Source: B3-G11 sp039714175 | GTDB lineage: Bacteria; Actinomycetota; Acidimicrobiia; Spongiisociales; UBA5794 | Reading direction: 5' to 3' | DNA: 7,023 bases | Assembly (NCBI GenBank): GCA_039714175.1 | Contig: JBDLJV010000123.1 | Location: 1-7,023 of the forward strand | Part shown: positions 1 through 6,544 of the stretch, piece by piece | Layout of the letters: every line of letters begins with the position of its first letter | How positions within the stretch are numbered: position 1 is the stretch's first letter | Notes under the pieces: generated by a model | Database searches by the model: none | Told to the model about the DNA's origin: nothing | What the model saw: the letters and a program-made list of their open reading frames with translations, nothing else | Position numbers and translations under genes: made by a program

Positions 1-8
1 AGGACGAA

Positions 9-28
9 GGCGCAGTCTGGACTGCGTC
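9..28. terminator. Short perfect hairpin, possible terminator of an upstream gene
   Basis: Positions 11-17 (CGCAGTC) and 20-26 (GACTGCG) are exact reverse complements. The stem extends outward through a G10-T27 wobble and a G9-C28 pair, and a four-base loop forms if the innermost pair opens. No run of T follows on either strand, so it is not a classical intrinsic terminator. It lies about 80 bases before the aldehyde dehydrogenase start. It could end transcription of a gene left of the window, or be chance structure in the tail of a coding region. Confidence 0.3.
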
Positions 29-36
29 GAGGACGA

Positions 37-56
37 GGACACCGCGAGCGGTGTTC
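37..56. terminator. Second hairpin directly after the first
   Basis: Positions 37-44 pair with 49-56: GGACACCG against CGGTGTTC, with one G-T wobble at 38-55, around a CGAG loop at 45-48. It begins only eight bases after the preceding hairpin, so the two form a tandem pair. There is no T-tract. The two could act together as a terminator or as structured RNA upstream of the next gene; the sequence alone does not decide. Confidence 0.3.
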
Positions 57-96
57 CTGGCCGGCAGAACAGCGCAAAGGTTGCCTGACGCGGCAC

Positions 97-102
97 TAGA
101 TT
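97..102 (+). promoter_or_regulatory. Possible -10 element for a leaderless aldehyde dehydrogenase mRNA
   Basis: TAGATT fits the TAnnnT pattern of a sigma-70-type -10 box and ends eight bases before the ATG at 111. Transcription would then start at or within a few bases of the start codon. This agrees with the lack of any Shine-Dalgarno sequence between 102 and 110. No good -35 hexamer sits at the usual 16-18 base spacing (the TTGCCT at 81-86 is too close), so support is modest. Confidence 0.3.
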
Positions 103-110
103 GACGAGTC

Positions 111-1814
111 ATGCATACAGATCTCATAGACGACGCCATCGCAGAGCTCCGAGAGTCGAAGGATCGATGGGCGGGCCTTCCCATTGCACGACGGATCCAG
201 TACCTCGAATCGATTCGAGCACGCACAGTGCGAGTGGCGCGCCCATGGGTTGAAGCGGCGGTCGAGGCCAAGGGGCTTTCGATGGACCATCCGCTCGCCG
301 GAGAGGAATGGACCTCAGGGCCGTTCTCGGTCATGTCGATTGTCGATGATCTACTGGTGACGCTCAGGCGGATTGCCTCTGGCACCTCCGTCCTCGACGG
401 CTACAAGGTGCGACAGAACGCCTCGGATCAAGTCGTGGTTGACGTGTTTCCCAACACCATGGACGATCTGATCCTGTGGTCGGGTGTTAGCGCCGAGGTC
501 TGGATGCAGCCATCCGTGACGCCGGAGTCCCTCCAGGAGACGGTCGGTGCGTTCTACGAGCAGGACGATCCGACGGGCGACGTGTCTGTCGTTCTTGCGG
601 CAGGGAACATCTCGTCCATTGCTGCCCTTGACCTTGTGTACGCCATGTTCAACGAGGGCAAGGTCGTGGCTCTCAAGATGAATCCTGTGAATGACTACAC
701 AGGAGGGTTCTTTGAGGAGATCTTCGCCGATCTCATAGACGATGGGTATGTCAGGTTCATCTACGGCGGGATCAGGATCGGCTCATATCTGACGTCGCAT
801 CCTGGAGTTGACTCGATCCACATCACCGGGAGTGCCAGAACCTACGACGCGATCGTCTATGGCACAGGTGCAGAAGGTGCCGAGAACAAGAAGGCGGATA
901 CGCCGATCAACACACGACCGATTGGCGCGGAGCTTGGGGGTGTCGGTCCTGTCATTGTTGTGCCGGGCAACTGGTCAAGGCGCGACATCACGTTCCAAGC
1001 CGAGCACATCGTCAGCCAGAAGATGCACAACTCGGGGCACAACTGCATCGCAGCACAGGTGTTGATCCTGCCGGAGCACTGGGAGCAGCGCGAGGCACTT
1101 CTCGCCGAGATTCGACGAGTTCTTGAGGATGTCGACGATCGTGTCGTCTACTACCCGGAATCCGAAGCTCGCTGTGAGGGCATTCTGGCGGATATCGAGG
1201 ATGTCGAGACGTTCGGTGTCACGCACAATCGGTACCTCTTCCCTGCCGTCAGCGCCGACGATGGCGGACACCGTGTCTTCGCACATGAGGTGTTCGGTCC
1301 CGCTCTTGCTGTTGTCACGTTGCCGAGCCCAAGTGTCGGTGAATACCTTGACAAGGCCGTCCAGTTCGCGAACGAGTCCCTCTACGGCACCCTCGGTGCC
1401 AACGTGATCATCCATCCAAGGACGCAGTCACGTCACGCAGACGAACTCGAGAATGCTCTTGCTGACCTGGAGTACGGCACCATCGCAGTGAACCTTTGGA
1501 CGGGCGCTGCCTATTTCATCTCCCAGTGTGCATGGGGCGCGTTCCCCGGACACACGAGACAGGACATCGGAAGCGGCGTTGGAGTGGTTCACAACACGCT
1601 CATGTTCAATCAGACGCAGAAGTCAATCGTGCGTGGTCCGTTCGCTCCTCACGTTCGAGCGATGACAAAGGGCGAGTACCACCTCAGTCCGAAGCTCATC
1701 TACTTCGTTACGAACAAGCAGGCGCACCGTATCGGTGAATACCTCATCGACTACAAGGCAACCGGGAGCAAGGCGAAACTGGCCAAGCTTCTCGTCGCTG
1801 CCCTAAGGGCCTGA
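111..1814 (+). CDS. Aldehyde dehydrogenase superfamily protein, substrate unknown
   Basis: A 567-residue NAD(P)-dependent aldehyde dehydrogenase family protein, expected in the cytoplasm and oxidising an aldehyde to an acid (or working as an acylating or reductive variant). The catalytic set is intact and in order: a lysine at 189 (LKMNP, cofactor-binding position), HITGS before the general-base glutamate at 274 (ELGG), the nucleophilic cysteine at 312 (SGHNCIAAQ) and the cofactor-ribose glutamate at 393 (EVFGP), then YGTLGANVI. Oddities: the usual PWN-type oxyanion segment reads AAGNISS near 163-169, ELGG is followed by VGP rather than KNP, and the protein is longer than the usual 480-510 residues. 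The AAGN segment slightly recalls acyl-CoA reductases, but this is only a resemblance. The ATG at 111 has no Shine-Dalgarno and may be leaderless. The gene is monocistronic as far as visible and converges on maf with a 12-base overlap. Confidence 0.9.
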   Translation: MHTDLIDDAIAELRESKDRWAGLPIARRIQYLESIRARTVRVARPWVEAAVEAKGLSMDHPLAGEEWTSGPFSVMSIVDDLLVTLRRIASGTSVLDGYKVRQNASDQVVVDVFPNTMDDLILWSGVSAEVWMQPSVTPESLQETVGAFYEQDDPTGDVSVVLAAGNISSIAALDLVYAMFNEGKVVALKMNPVNDYTGGFFEEIFADLIDDGYVRFIYGGIRIGSYLTSHPGVDSIHITGSARTYDAIVYGTGAEGAENKKADTPINTRPIGAELGGVGPVIVVPGNWSRRDITFQAEHIVSQKMHNSGHNCIAAQVLILPEHWEQREALLAEIRRVLEDVDDRVVYYPESEARCEGILADIEDVETFGVTHNRYLFPAVSADDGGHRVFAHEVFGPALAVVTLPSPSVGEYLDKAVQFANESLYGTLGANVIIHPRTQSRHADELENALADLEYGTIAVNLWTGAAYFISQCAWGAFPGHTRQDIGSGVGVVHNTLMFNQTQKSIVRGPFAPHVRAMTKGEYHLSPKLIYFVTNKQAHRIGEYLIDYKATGSKAKLAKLLVAALRA

Positions 1815-2381
1815 CGGAACAACGCCGAACTCCTCAAGAGCAGCAACGATCTCTCTGAGCGGAAGCCCCATCACGTTTGCCCGTGAACCGTTCACATGCT
1901 CGATGAGGCGCCCCTTCTCCTCCTGGATGCCGTAGGCGCCAGCCTTGTCGAAAGGCCGCGTATCGTTGATGTAGGCGTCGATATCGGATCCGGCAAGCTC
2001 CTTGAATGTCACGCGGGATTCTGCAATATCGAAACGCTCACCATCATCAGCGATCGCCAACCAACCGGTCAACACCGAGTGGGTCCTCCCACTCAGCGCA
2101 GACAGCATTCGAGCGGCATCGGTGGCGTCACGAGGTTTGCCGAGCGGGATACCGTCGAGGACGACCATCGTGTCGGCTGCCAGCACGACTTCGTCAGTCG
2201 CGCGATCGACGGCTTTCGCTTTCAAATGAGCAAGCCGCAGGACGGTCTCGGCTGCCGTCTCACCATCGATAACGTTCTCTGTGATGTCTGGCGGCCGGAT
2301 ATCGATAGCGAAGCCCGCGGTCGATAGGAGAAGAGCGCGCCGGGGGGACGCTGATGCGAGGACGAGGCGGGGCATTGTCAC
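1803..2381 (-). CDS. maf: Maf family nucleotide pyrophosphatase (YhdE-like dTTP/UTP type)
   Basis: A 192-residue cytoplasmic Maf/HAM1-like house-cleaning enzyme that hydrolyses nucleoside triphosphates to monophosphates plus pyrophosphate, limiting misincorporation of non-canonical nucleotides. Family motifs are complete: LASASPRR at 8-14, AADT at 69-71 with the acidic residue D70, GKP at 81-83, DKAGAYGIQ at 145-153 and GSRANVMGLPL at 165-175. Arginine in SPRR (tryptophan in the YceF subfamily) and glutamine in GIQ match the YhdE subfamily that prefers dTTP and UTP, so I infer that specificity. It is the last gene of the leftward cluster. Its GTG start at 2381 overlaps the preceding TGA as GTGA, which suggests coupled translation. 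The ATG two codons in, at 2375, giving MPRLVL, is an equally good start. The 3' end overlaps the oppositely oriented aldehyde dehydrogenase gene. Confidence 0.95.
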   Translation of the reverse strand: MTMPRLVLASASPRRALLLSTAGFAIDIRPPDITENVIDGETAAETVLRLAHLKAKAVDRATDEVVLAADTMVVLDGIPLGKPRDATDAARMLSALSGRTHSVLTGWLAIADDGERFDIAESRVTFKELAGSDIDAYINDTRPFDKAGAYGIQEEKGRLIEHVNGSRANVMGLPLREIVAALEEFGVVPSGP

Positions 2382-3562
2382 TCGAAAGCAGAGATGCCGG
2401 TGATGGACTGGCCGAGCACGAGGGTGTGGATCTCGTTCGTACCCTCATAGGTGTAGACGGACTCGAGGTTGTTCATATGTCTGATGACGGGATAGTCGAG
2501 CGTGATGCCGTTCGCCCCGAGTACGTTGCGTGATTCGCGGGCAACATCAAGAGCCATGCGTACATTGGACCGTTTGCCGTAGCTGACATGCTCGGCTGAC
2601 AGCGTCCCTTCGTCACGTTTCCTTCCAAGATGCATCGCGAGAAGCATCCCGGTGTTGATTCCGACCATCATGTCGACGAGTTTCTGCTGGGTGAGTTGGA
2701 AAGAAGCGATCGGCTTGCCGAACTGCTCACGGTCGATGGCGTACTCGCGAGCCGCCGTGTAGCAGGACCGTGCTGCCCCGATCGCTCCGAACATGATGCC
2801 GAAGCGTGCTTCGTTGAGACATGAGAGGGGCCCTTTCAACCCGACAACAGCTGGAAGAACGGCACTGTCGGGCACGTGCACGTCGGTGAGCACCAATTCG
2901 GCTGTCACTGAGGCTCGCAGCGACATCTTGCCGTGGACCGTGTTCGCTATGAAGCCTTCGGTATCGGTCGGGACAAGGAAGCCTCGGATGCCTTCATCGG
3001 TCGCTGCCCACACGACAGCAACATCGGCTATGGATCCATTCGTGATCCACATCTTCGTACCGTTGAGGACCCATTCATCACCGATACGTTCAGCCGTCGT
3101 TCGCATCGAGCCGGGGTCAGATCCGGAATCGGGCTCGGTGAGCCCGAAACAGCCGATGATCTCGCCGGCCGCCATGCCGGGCAGCCATTGCTCCTTCTGG
3201 GCTTCTGAACCGAACGCCCAGATGGGGTACATGACCAGGGATCCCTGTACGGAGACGAAACTACGTACAGCCGAATCACCTGCTTCGAGCTCCGTGCACG
3301 CGAGGCCGTACTGAACAGCGGAGGTGCCTGCGCAACCGTATCCCTCGAGATGCATCCCCAGGAGGCCGAGATCGCCCATCTCGCGTACAAGCTCGAGAGG
3401 GAACGTACCCTTTTCGAACCACGCGCCGGCGTGTGGCGTGACCTTGTCTGCAACGAACCGGCGAACGGTGTCACGCAGGAGGCGTTCCTCGTCAGAGAGG
3501 AGGCCGTCGATCTGTAGAACGTCGACTGGATCGAGTGGTTGGGGCTTGATGGGGTCGGTCAT
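2378..3562 (-). CDS. gcdH: Glutaryl-CoA dehydrogenase (acyl-CoA dehydrogenase family)
   Basis: A 394-residue FAD-dependent enzyme predicted to oxidise and decarboxylate glutaryl-CoA to crotonyl-CoA in lysine, tryptophan or glutarate catabolism, passing electrons to electron-transfer flavoprotein. The sequence follows glutaryl-CoA dehydrogenases closely: GYGCAGTSAVQYGL at 74-87, arginine 100 in DSAVRS (the glutaryl carboxylate-binding position, Arg94 in human numbering), CFGLTEPDSGSD at 138-149, WITN at 172-175, the catalytic glutamate 373 in TYEGTNEIH, and the C-terminal GQSITGISAF. These separate it from short-chain acyl-CoA dehydrogenases. The reading frame stays open upstream to 3805, but homology begins just after ATG 3562 and the extra residues are low-complexity antisense of mscS, so 3562 is chosen. 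That ATG lies seven bases after the mscS stop with only a weak Shine-Dalgarno. It is the only clearly catabolic gene in the cluster. Confidence 0.93.
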   Translation of the reverse strand: MTDPIKPQPLDPVDVLQIDGLLSDEERLLRDTVRRFVADKVTPHAGAWFEKGTFPLELVREMGDLGLLGMHLEGYGCAGTSAVQYGLACTELEAGDSAVRSFVSVQGSLVMYPIWAFGSEAQKEQWLPGMAAGEIIGCFGLTEPDSGSDPGSMRTTAERIGDEWVLNGTKMWITNGSIADVAVVWAATDEGIRGFLVPTDTEGFIANTVHGKMSLRASVTAELVLTDVHVPDSAVLPAVVGLKGPLSCLNEARFGIMFGAIGAARSCYTAAREYAIDREQFGKPIASFQLTQQKLVDMMVGINTGMLLAMHLGRKRDEGTLSAEHVSYGKRSNVRMALDVARESRNVLGANGITLDYPVIRHMNNLESVYTYEGTNEIHTLVLGQSITGISAFE

Positions 3563-3569
3563 GGTGGAG

Positions 3570-4418
3570 TCAGCCGTTTCCGGGTGTCGTGTCGGAACGC
3601 ATCCAGATGTCCCTCTGTGGGAACGGGATGACGATGCCCTCAGCAGCAAGAGCCCGATTGATGGAGCGGATGGCCTCGTCTCGTGCTGTGAAGGCGGCAA
3701 GGAGCGTTGGCGTATGCCAGATCCATACCTCGAAGGCGATTGACGAATCGCCGTAGCCGACGACTCCGATGGTGGGAGCCGGACTCTCGTACACGGAGGG
3801 GACATCGGCTACCGCATTCTCAAGGACAGATGCGACGTGGTCGAGATCGACGCCGTACTCCACGCGGACCTCGATCGTCGTACGGCGAGCATCCTCGGCC
3901 GTGAGGTTGACGATGGGTGCCTGGAGGATCGAGGTATTGGGGACGCGGACGATTTTGCCTCCCATGGTCTTGATCACGGTCTCGCGGCCATCGATGTCGA
4001 TTACCGTTCCAACATGACGTGCATGTTCGATCTGGTCACCAATCACAAAAGGGGATCGGGTCTGTAGAACGAGTCCGGCGGAGAACTCCTCCACGAGAGG
4101 GCGGGCAGCGAAGAACACGACAACGCCAACGATGAGAACCAGCACCACGAGCGGCTCGATCTGGAAACCGAGGTACGGGAGTGCGAGGAGTACGCCCGTC
4201 ATCATCACAACGTAAGAGAGGGCCCGGGTGATGAGCTTCGCGACAGGGTCGGGAAGGCGATTGACGTCGTAGAGCCTCTTCTTGACGTACCGCTTGAGGA
4301 CCAACGCGATCAGGGCTGCGACAAGAACGATACCGACCGCCCAAATGATGTCGGATCCGGTCACGGTGTCGACATCGACGATGTCTTCTACATCTACGGG
4401 TCCGGTTTGGAAGAGCAT
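3570..4418 (-). CDS. Small-conductance mechanosensitive channel, MscS family
   Basis: A 282-residue inner-membrane channel of the MscS type, which opens under membrane tension to release solutes after osmotic downshock. Three hydrophobic segments are visible at about 24-40, 65-80 and 88-108. The third is the pore-lining helix and leads into FFAARPLVEEFSAGLVL. It is followed by the MscS beta-domain at about 120-172 (PFVIGDQIEHARHVGTVIDI, then the VRVPN-S segment) and the alpha/beta C-terminal domain ending in GIVIPFPQRD at 261-270, the family's usual terminus. The length matches E. coli MscS (286 residues) rather than the large MscK type. The ATG at 4418 shares one base with the rnhB stop (TGATG), so reinitiation from rnhB translation is likely; no Shine-Dalgarno is seen. 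Some MscS relatives act as amino-acid exporters, which cannot be excluded. Confidence 0.93.
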   Translation of the reverse strand: MLFQTGPVDVEDIVDVDTVTGSDIIWAVGIVLVAALIALVLKRYVKKRLYDVNRLPDPVAKLITRALSYVVMMTGVLLALPYLGFQIEPLVVLVLIVGVVVFFAARPLVEEFSAGLVLQTRSPFVIGDQIEHARHVGTVIDIDGRETVIKTMGGKIVRVPNTSILQAPIVNLTAEDARRTTIEVRVEYGVDLDHVASVLENAVADVPSVYESPAPTIGVVGYGDSSIAFEVWIWHTPTLLAAFTARDEAIRSINRALAAEGIVIPFPQRDIWMRSDTTPGNG

Positions 4419-5116
4419 CAGAACAACGTAAGCGGATCTGGAGCGTTACCGCAACCCTCGATGCCATTCCACGGCAGCTTCTCCATGTACGACCAGGACT
4501 GCCGATGGATCGTCGACGGCCCGAGTTGGAACAGGGCCGAACGGTGCTTGCTACAGGGGTAACCCTTGTTCGAGTCGAAGGAGTACCAGGGGAAGGTGTC
4601 GGATGCTTGTTGCATCAGTCGATCCCTGGTCACCTTCGCAACTATGGATGCCGACGCGATCGAAAGCGAGATCGAGTCGCCCTTGACGATCGTCGTTGTT
4701 GGAATGCTGCCGACGAAGTCCCATGGTCCGTCCACCAGCGCGTGATCGGGGACCAATCCGAGATTCGAGATCGCCCGCTGAGCAGCGAGTTGCTGAGCCT
4801 TCGACATGCCTAAGTCATCACATTCGGCTGCAGATGCATGGCCAACCGACCACGCAAGCGACCATTCCTTGATGGGATCAAGGAGTGATTCTCGTTCGCT
4901 TGGCTTGAGCTGCTTGGAATCCCTGATCTTGTAGATCCTGCGGTCTCTTGGCACTATGACAGCTCCGACAGTCAGCGGCCCTGCCCATGCGCCGCGACCG
5001 ACTTCGTCGAGTCCGACGAGGAACTCGTCGCCACCATCCCAGAGCGATGATTCGTAGGTGATCCCGGGCGCTGTCCCCTTGAGCGAAGGTCGCAGTCGAG
5101 TGGTTGATGAAGGCAT
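4418..5116 (-). CDS. rnhB: Ribonuclease HII
   Basis: A 232-residue cytoplasmic endonuclease that cuts RNA in RNA-DNA hybrids and 5' to single ribonucleotides embedded in DNA, starting ribonucleotide excision repair. The four acidic active-site residues are present: D37 and E38 in GLDEVGRG, D129 in LVDG and D165 in KVTRDRLM. Other family marks are DSKQL at 66-70, SIASASIVAK at 152-161 and the DSNKGYP...H...LGPS.IHRQSW region at 181-208. About 24 residues follow HRQSW, a slightly long tail. The frame is open upstream to 5404, but those residues are antisense-type shadow of yqgE. ATG 5116 gives an N-terminal extension of about 30 residues before the core and starts seven bases after the yqgE stop. 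The downstream mscS start overlaps its stop by one base. Confidence 0.95.
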   Translation of the reverse strand: MPSSTTRLRPSLKGTAPGITYESSLWDGGDEFLVGLDEVGRGAWAGPLTVGAVIVPRDRRIYKIRDSKQLKPSERESLLDPIKEWSLAWSVGHASAAECDDLGMSKAQQLAAQRAISNLGLVPDHALVDGPWDFVGSIPTTTIVKGDSISLSIASASIVAKVTRDRLMQQASDTFPWYSFDSNKGYPCSKHRSALFQLGPSTIHRQSWSYMEKLPWNGIEGCGNAPDPLTLF

Positions 5117-5123
5117 GCAGCGT

Positions 5124-5663
5124 TCAGTTCTCGGAGGGGTCATCGGGATAGGTTGCATACAGTGGGATGGAACCCGGAGCACGTTCGACGGTCTTCTCCC
5201 ACATATCGGCAACGTCGATTGCGAAGATCTCATCTGGCGCTGCGAGTACGGGCCACCAGGCACCTTCCTCCAATTCGGCCTCGAGTTGGCCCGGATCCCA
5301 TCCCGAATAGCCGGCGAAGACCCTCGCGTGCACGAAATCCTGACTGGTGTTGTCGACGTCGACGATTCCAATGTCGCCCAGGGTGCTGGGTCGCAGGAAG
5401 TCAAGATCCTCTCCGCGTGCGAGGACGATCGCGGTGTCCGAGCTCACGGGGCCGCCGAGGAATACATGAGCTGGCTCGGAAAGGGATATCCCGAGGTCAG
5501 GCAGGTGGTCTGCGACGAGGAGGTCAGTGGGTTGATTGATGATGACGCCGATGGCTCCAGAATCGTCGTGCTCCAGCAGAAGGACAACCGACCGTGCAAA
5601 CGGAGGCAGAGCGATGATCGGTGTCGCGATCAAGAATTGTCCCGCATAGGAGGTTTCGTTCAT
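5124..5663 (-). CDS. YqgE/AlgH family protein (UPF0301)
   Basis: A 179-residue protein of the UPF0301 family (YqgE in E. coli, AlgH in Pseudomonas). The biochemical role is not established; AlgH has been named as an alginate regulator, but that should not be carried over here. Characteristic features are the N-terminal GQFLIATP at 8-15, VVLLLEHDDSGAIGVIINQP at 26-45, the FLGGPVS turn at 68-74 and RVFAGYSGWDPGQLEAELE...WW at 114-137. No signal peptide or membrane segment is seen, so it should be cytosolic. The ATG at 5663 overlaps the stop of the PqqB-like gene as ATGA. An AGGGGA stretch ending about eight bases upstream offers a usable Shine-Dalgarno. It is followed by rnhB after seven bases. 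Confidence 0.94.
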   Translation of the reverse strand: MNETSYAGQFLIATPIIALPPFARSVVLLLEHDDSGAIGVIINQPTDLLVADHLPDLGISLSEPAHVFLGGPVSSDTAIVLARGEDLDFLRPSTLGDIGIVDVDNTSQDFVHARVFAGYSGWDPGQLEAELEEGAWWPVLAAPDEIFAIDVADMWEKTVERAPGSIPLYATYPDDPSEN

Positions 5664-6511
5664 GGTCGGATTCCCCTGGTGACGATCATGCCATCGTGCG
5701 CGATCTCGAAGTCGGCCTCAAGAGCGAGACGCGTGATGGCCTCGGTCGGGTCTCCGAGTGGATTGGTGTGGTTGATGTGGGTCAGGATGATTCTCATATC
5801 GCCGGCCAGGTTGCTGAACGTGGCGATCGTGTCTGGTACCAGCGGGTGCCGGATGGCAGCCAAATCACGTCCGGGAAGCTCAGAGGGATCCGAGAAAGAA
5901 GCGTCGATCAGTGCAACGTCGTGCTCCTCAAGAACCTCCGAGGCCTCCGGCCACTCGTCCCAACCATCGATGTCTGGGAGGTACAGGAGCCACGGCTCGC
6001 CATCGACATGAACGCTGAAAGCGACGGTGTCGGAGAACTCGTCACGATGGGGAACGTGGATCGGTGTGACAGAAACCTCATTGTCGATTGACGCCGTGGA
6101 GTTGTCGAGCGGCACAGCGATGAGATGATCGTTGGCGAAGAGCGAGTGCCAAGGCTCGTTCGTCCCCAGGAAGGACAGGACGGATTCTGTAGCGAACAGC
6201 GGGACGCCATCGGCATTTGAACTCTCGGGCCCGAAATGCACGAGTCCCGAATAGTGTCCCATGTGAGCATGGGTGATGAAAACCCCGTCCAACCAGACCT
6301 CCCTGTCGTCCGGGTAGATCGATGAGTTGATCAAGAGGTGCGACTGGACGCGAATATCGGGCGAGGCGTCGAAAAGGATCACGGCACCAGACTTCGCCAC
6401 CACAGCAATGCTGGATGCCAGTCGGGGATGTGAGACGGACTGCGGCAATCCGAGCTGAGGTGTGCCCCCGTCCTGACCGGACCCGAGGATGATGAGCGAG
6501 GTCTCCATCAC
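5660..6511 (-). CDS. PqqB-like metallo-beta-lactamase-fold hydrolase
   Basis: A 283-residue metallo-beta-lactamase-fold protein. The N terminus carries ILGSGQDGGTPQLG at 8-21, related to the PqqB opening motif. The metal-site motif is HAHMGH at 81-86, so the usual aspartate of HxHxDH is glycine. Further likely ligands are H155 (VPHRDE), D180 (LYLPDID) and H245 or H248 in LTHINHTNP, the last strongly PqqB-like. DASFSDPSELPGRD at 203-216 is another conserved block. There are no cysteines. PqqB takes part in pyrroloquinoline quinone synthesis, but no other pqq gene is visible, so a different hydrolase role is more likely and the substrate is unknown. No signal peptide is evident. It is the first gene of the leftward cluster. 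The start is GTG 6511 or the adjacent ATG 6508; neither has a Shine-Dalgarno. Confidence 0.85.
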   Translation of the reverse strand: MMETSLIILGSGQDGGTPQLGLPQSVSHPRLASSIAVVAKSGAVILFDASPDIRVQSHLLINSSIYPDDREVWLDGVFITHAHMGHYSGLVHFGPESSNADGVPLFATESVLSFLGTNEPWHSLFANDHLIAVPLDNSTASIDNEVSVTPIHVPHRDEFSDTVAFSVHVDGEPWLLYLPDIDGWDEWPEASEVLEEHDVALIDASFSDPSELPGRDLAAIRHPLVPDTIATFSNLAGDMRIILTHINHTNPLGDPTEAITRLALEADFEIAHDGMIVTRGIRP

Positions 6512-6544
6512 GCTATTGTCGCACTAGTAGGAAAGGAGTGCAGC
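6512..6544. promoter_or_regulatory. Divergent intergenic region, presumed promoters for both directions
   Basis: Only 33 bases separate the GTG of the PqqB-like gene (leftward) from the GTG of the PEBP gene (rightward), so at least one promoter must lie here or reach into coding sequence. Leftward, GACAAT (6520-6515 on the minus strand) ends six bases before ATG 6508 and could be a weak -10 box for a leaderless transcript. Rightward, TATTGT at 6514-6519 fits TAnnnT. Neither has a convincing -35, and the boxes overlap each other on opposite strands. Confidence 0.4.
6532..6538 (+). promoter_or_regulatory. Shine-Dalgarno site of the PEBP gene
   Basis: AAAGGAG is a near-perfect ribosome binding site, ending six bases before the GTG at 6545. 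It is the strongest such site in the window and decides the GTG as the start of the last gene, since no ATG lies near the beginning of that reading frame. Confidence 0.8.

Noticed and set aside
1..110. C-terminal end of an upstream protein, or the start of a divergent one
   Set aside because: Plus-strand frames end at 86-88, 97-99 or 102-104 and minus-strand frames are also open, but none shows a recognisable motif or clear codon preference, so I do not call a gene.
975..1415. 146-residue minus-strand frame inside the aldehyde dehydrogenase gene
   Set aside because: It lies opposite the catalytic region of a well-supported gene and has no independent motif or ribosome site.
3563..3805. Upstream extension of the glutaryl-CoA dehydrogenase frame
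   Set aside because: The extra 81 residues are low-complexity and rich in Ser, Arg and Pro, have no dehydrogenase homology and fall wholly inside mscS; ATG 3562 matches the normal protein length.
5117..5404. Upstream extension of the rnhB frame
   Set aside because: It overlaps yqgE in another frame and lacks any RNase HII motif; starting at ATG 5116 gives the expected length and a 7-base gap after yqgE.
5058..6011. 317-residue open frame on the plus strand across yqgE and the PqqB-like gene
   Set aside because: It lies antisense to two genes with strong family motifs, shows no recognisable motif itself, and is best explained as a shadow of their codon bias.
5660..6511. Start of a pyrroloquinoline quinone operon
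   Set aside because: No pqqA, pqqC, pqqD or pqqE is present and the following genes are yqgE and rnhB, so PQQ synthesis is not supported by context.
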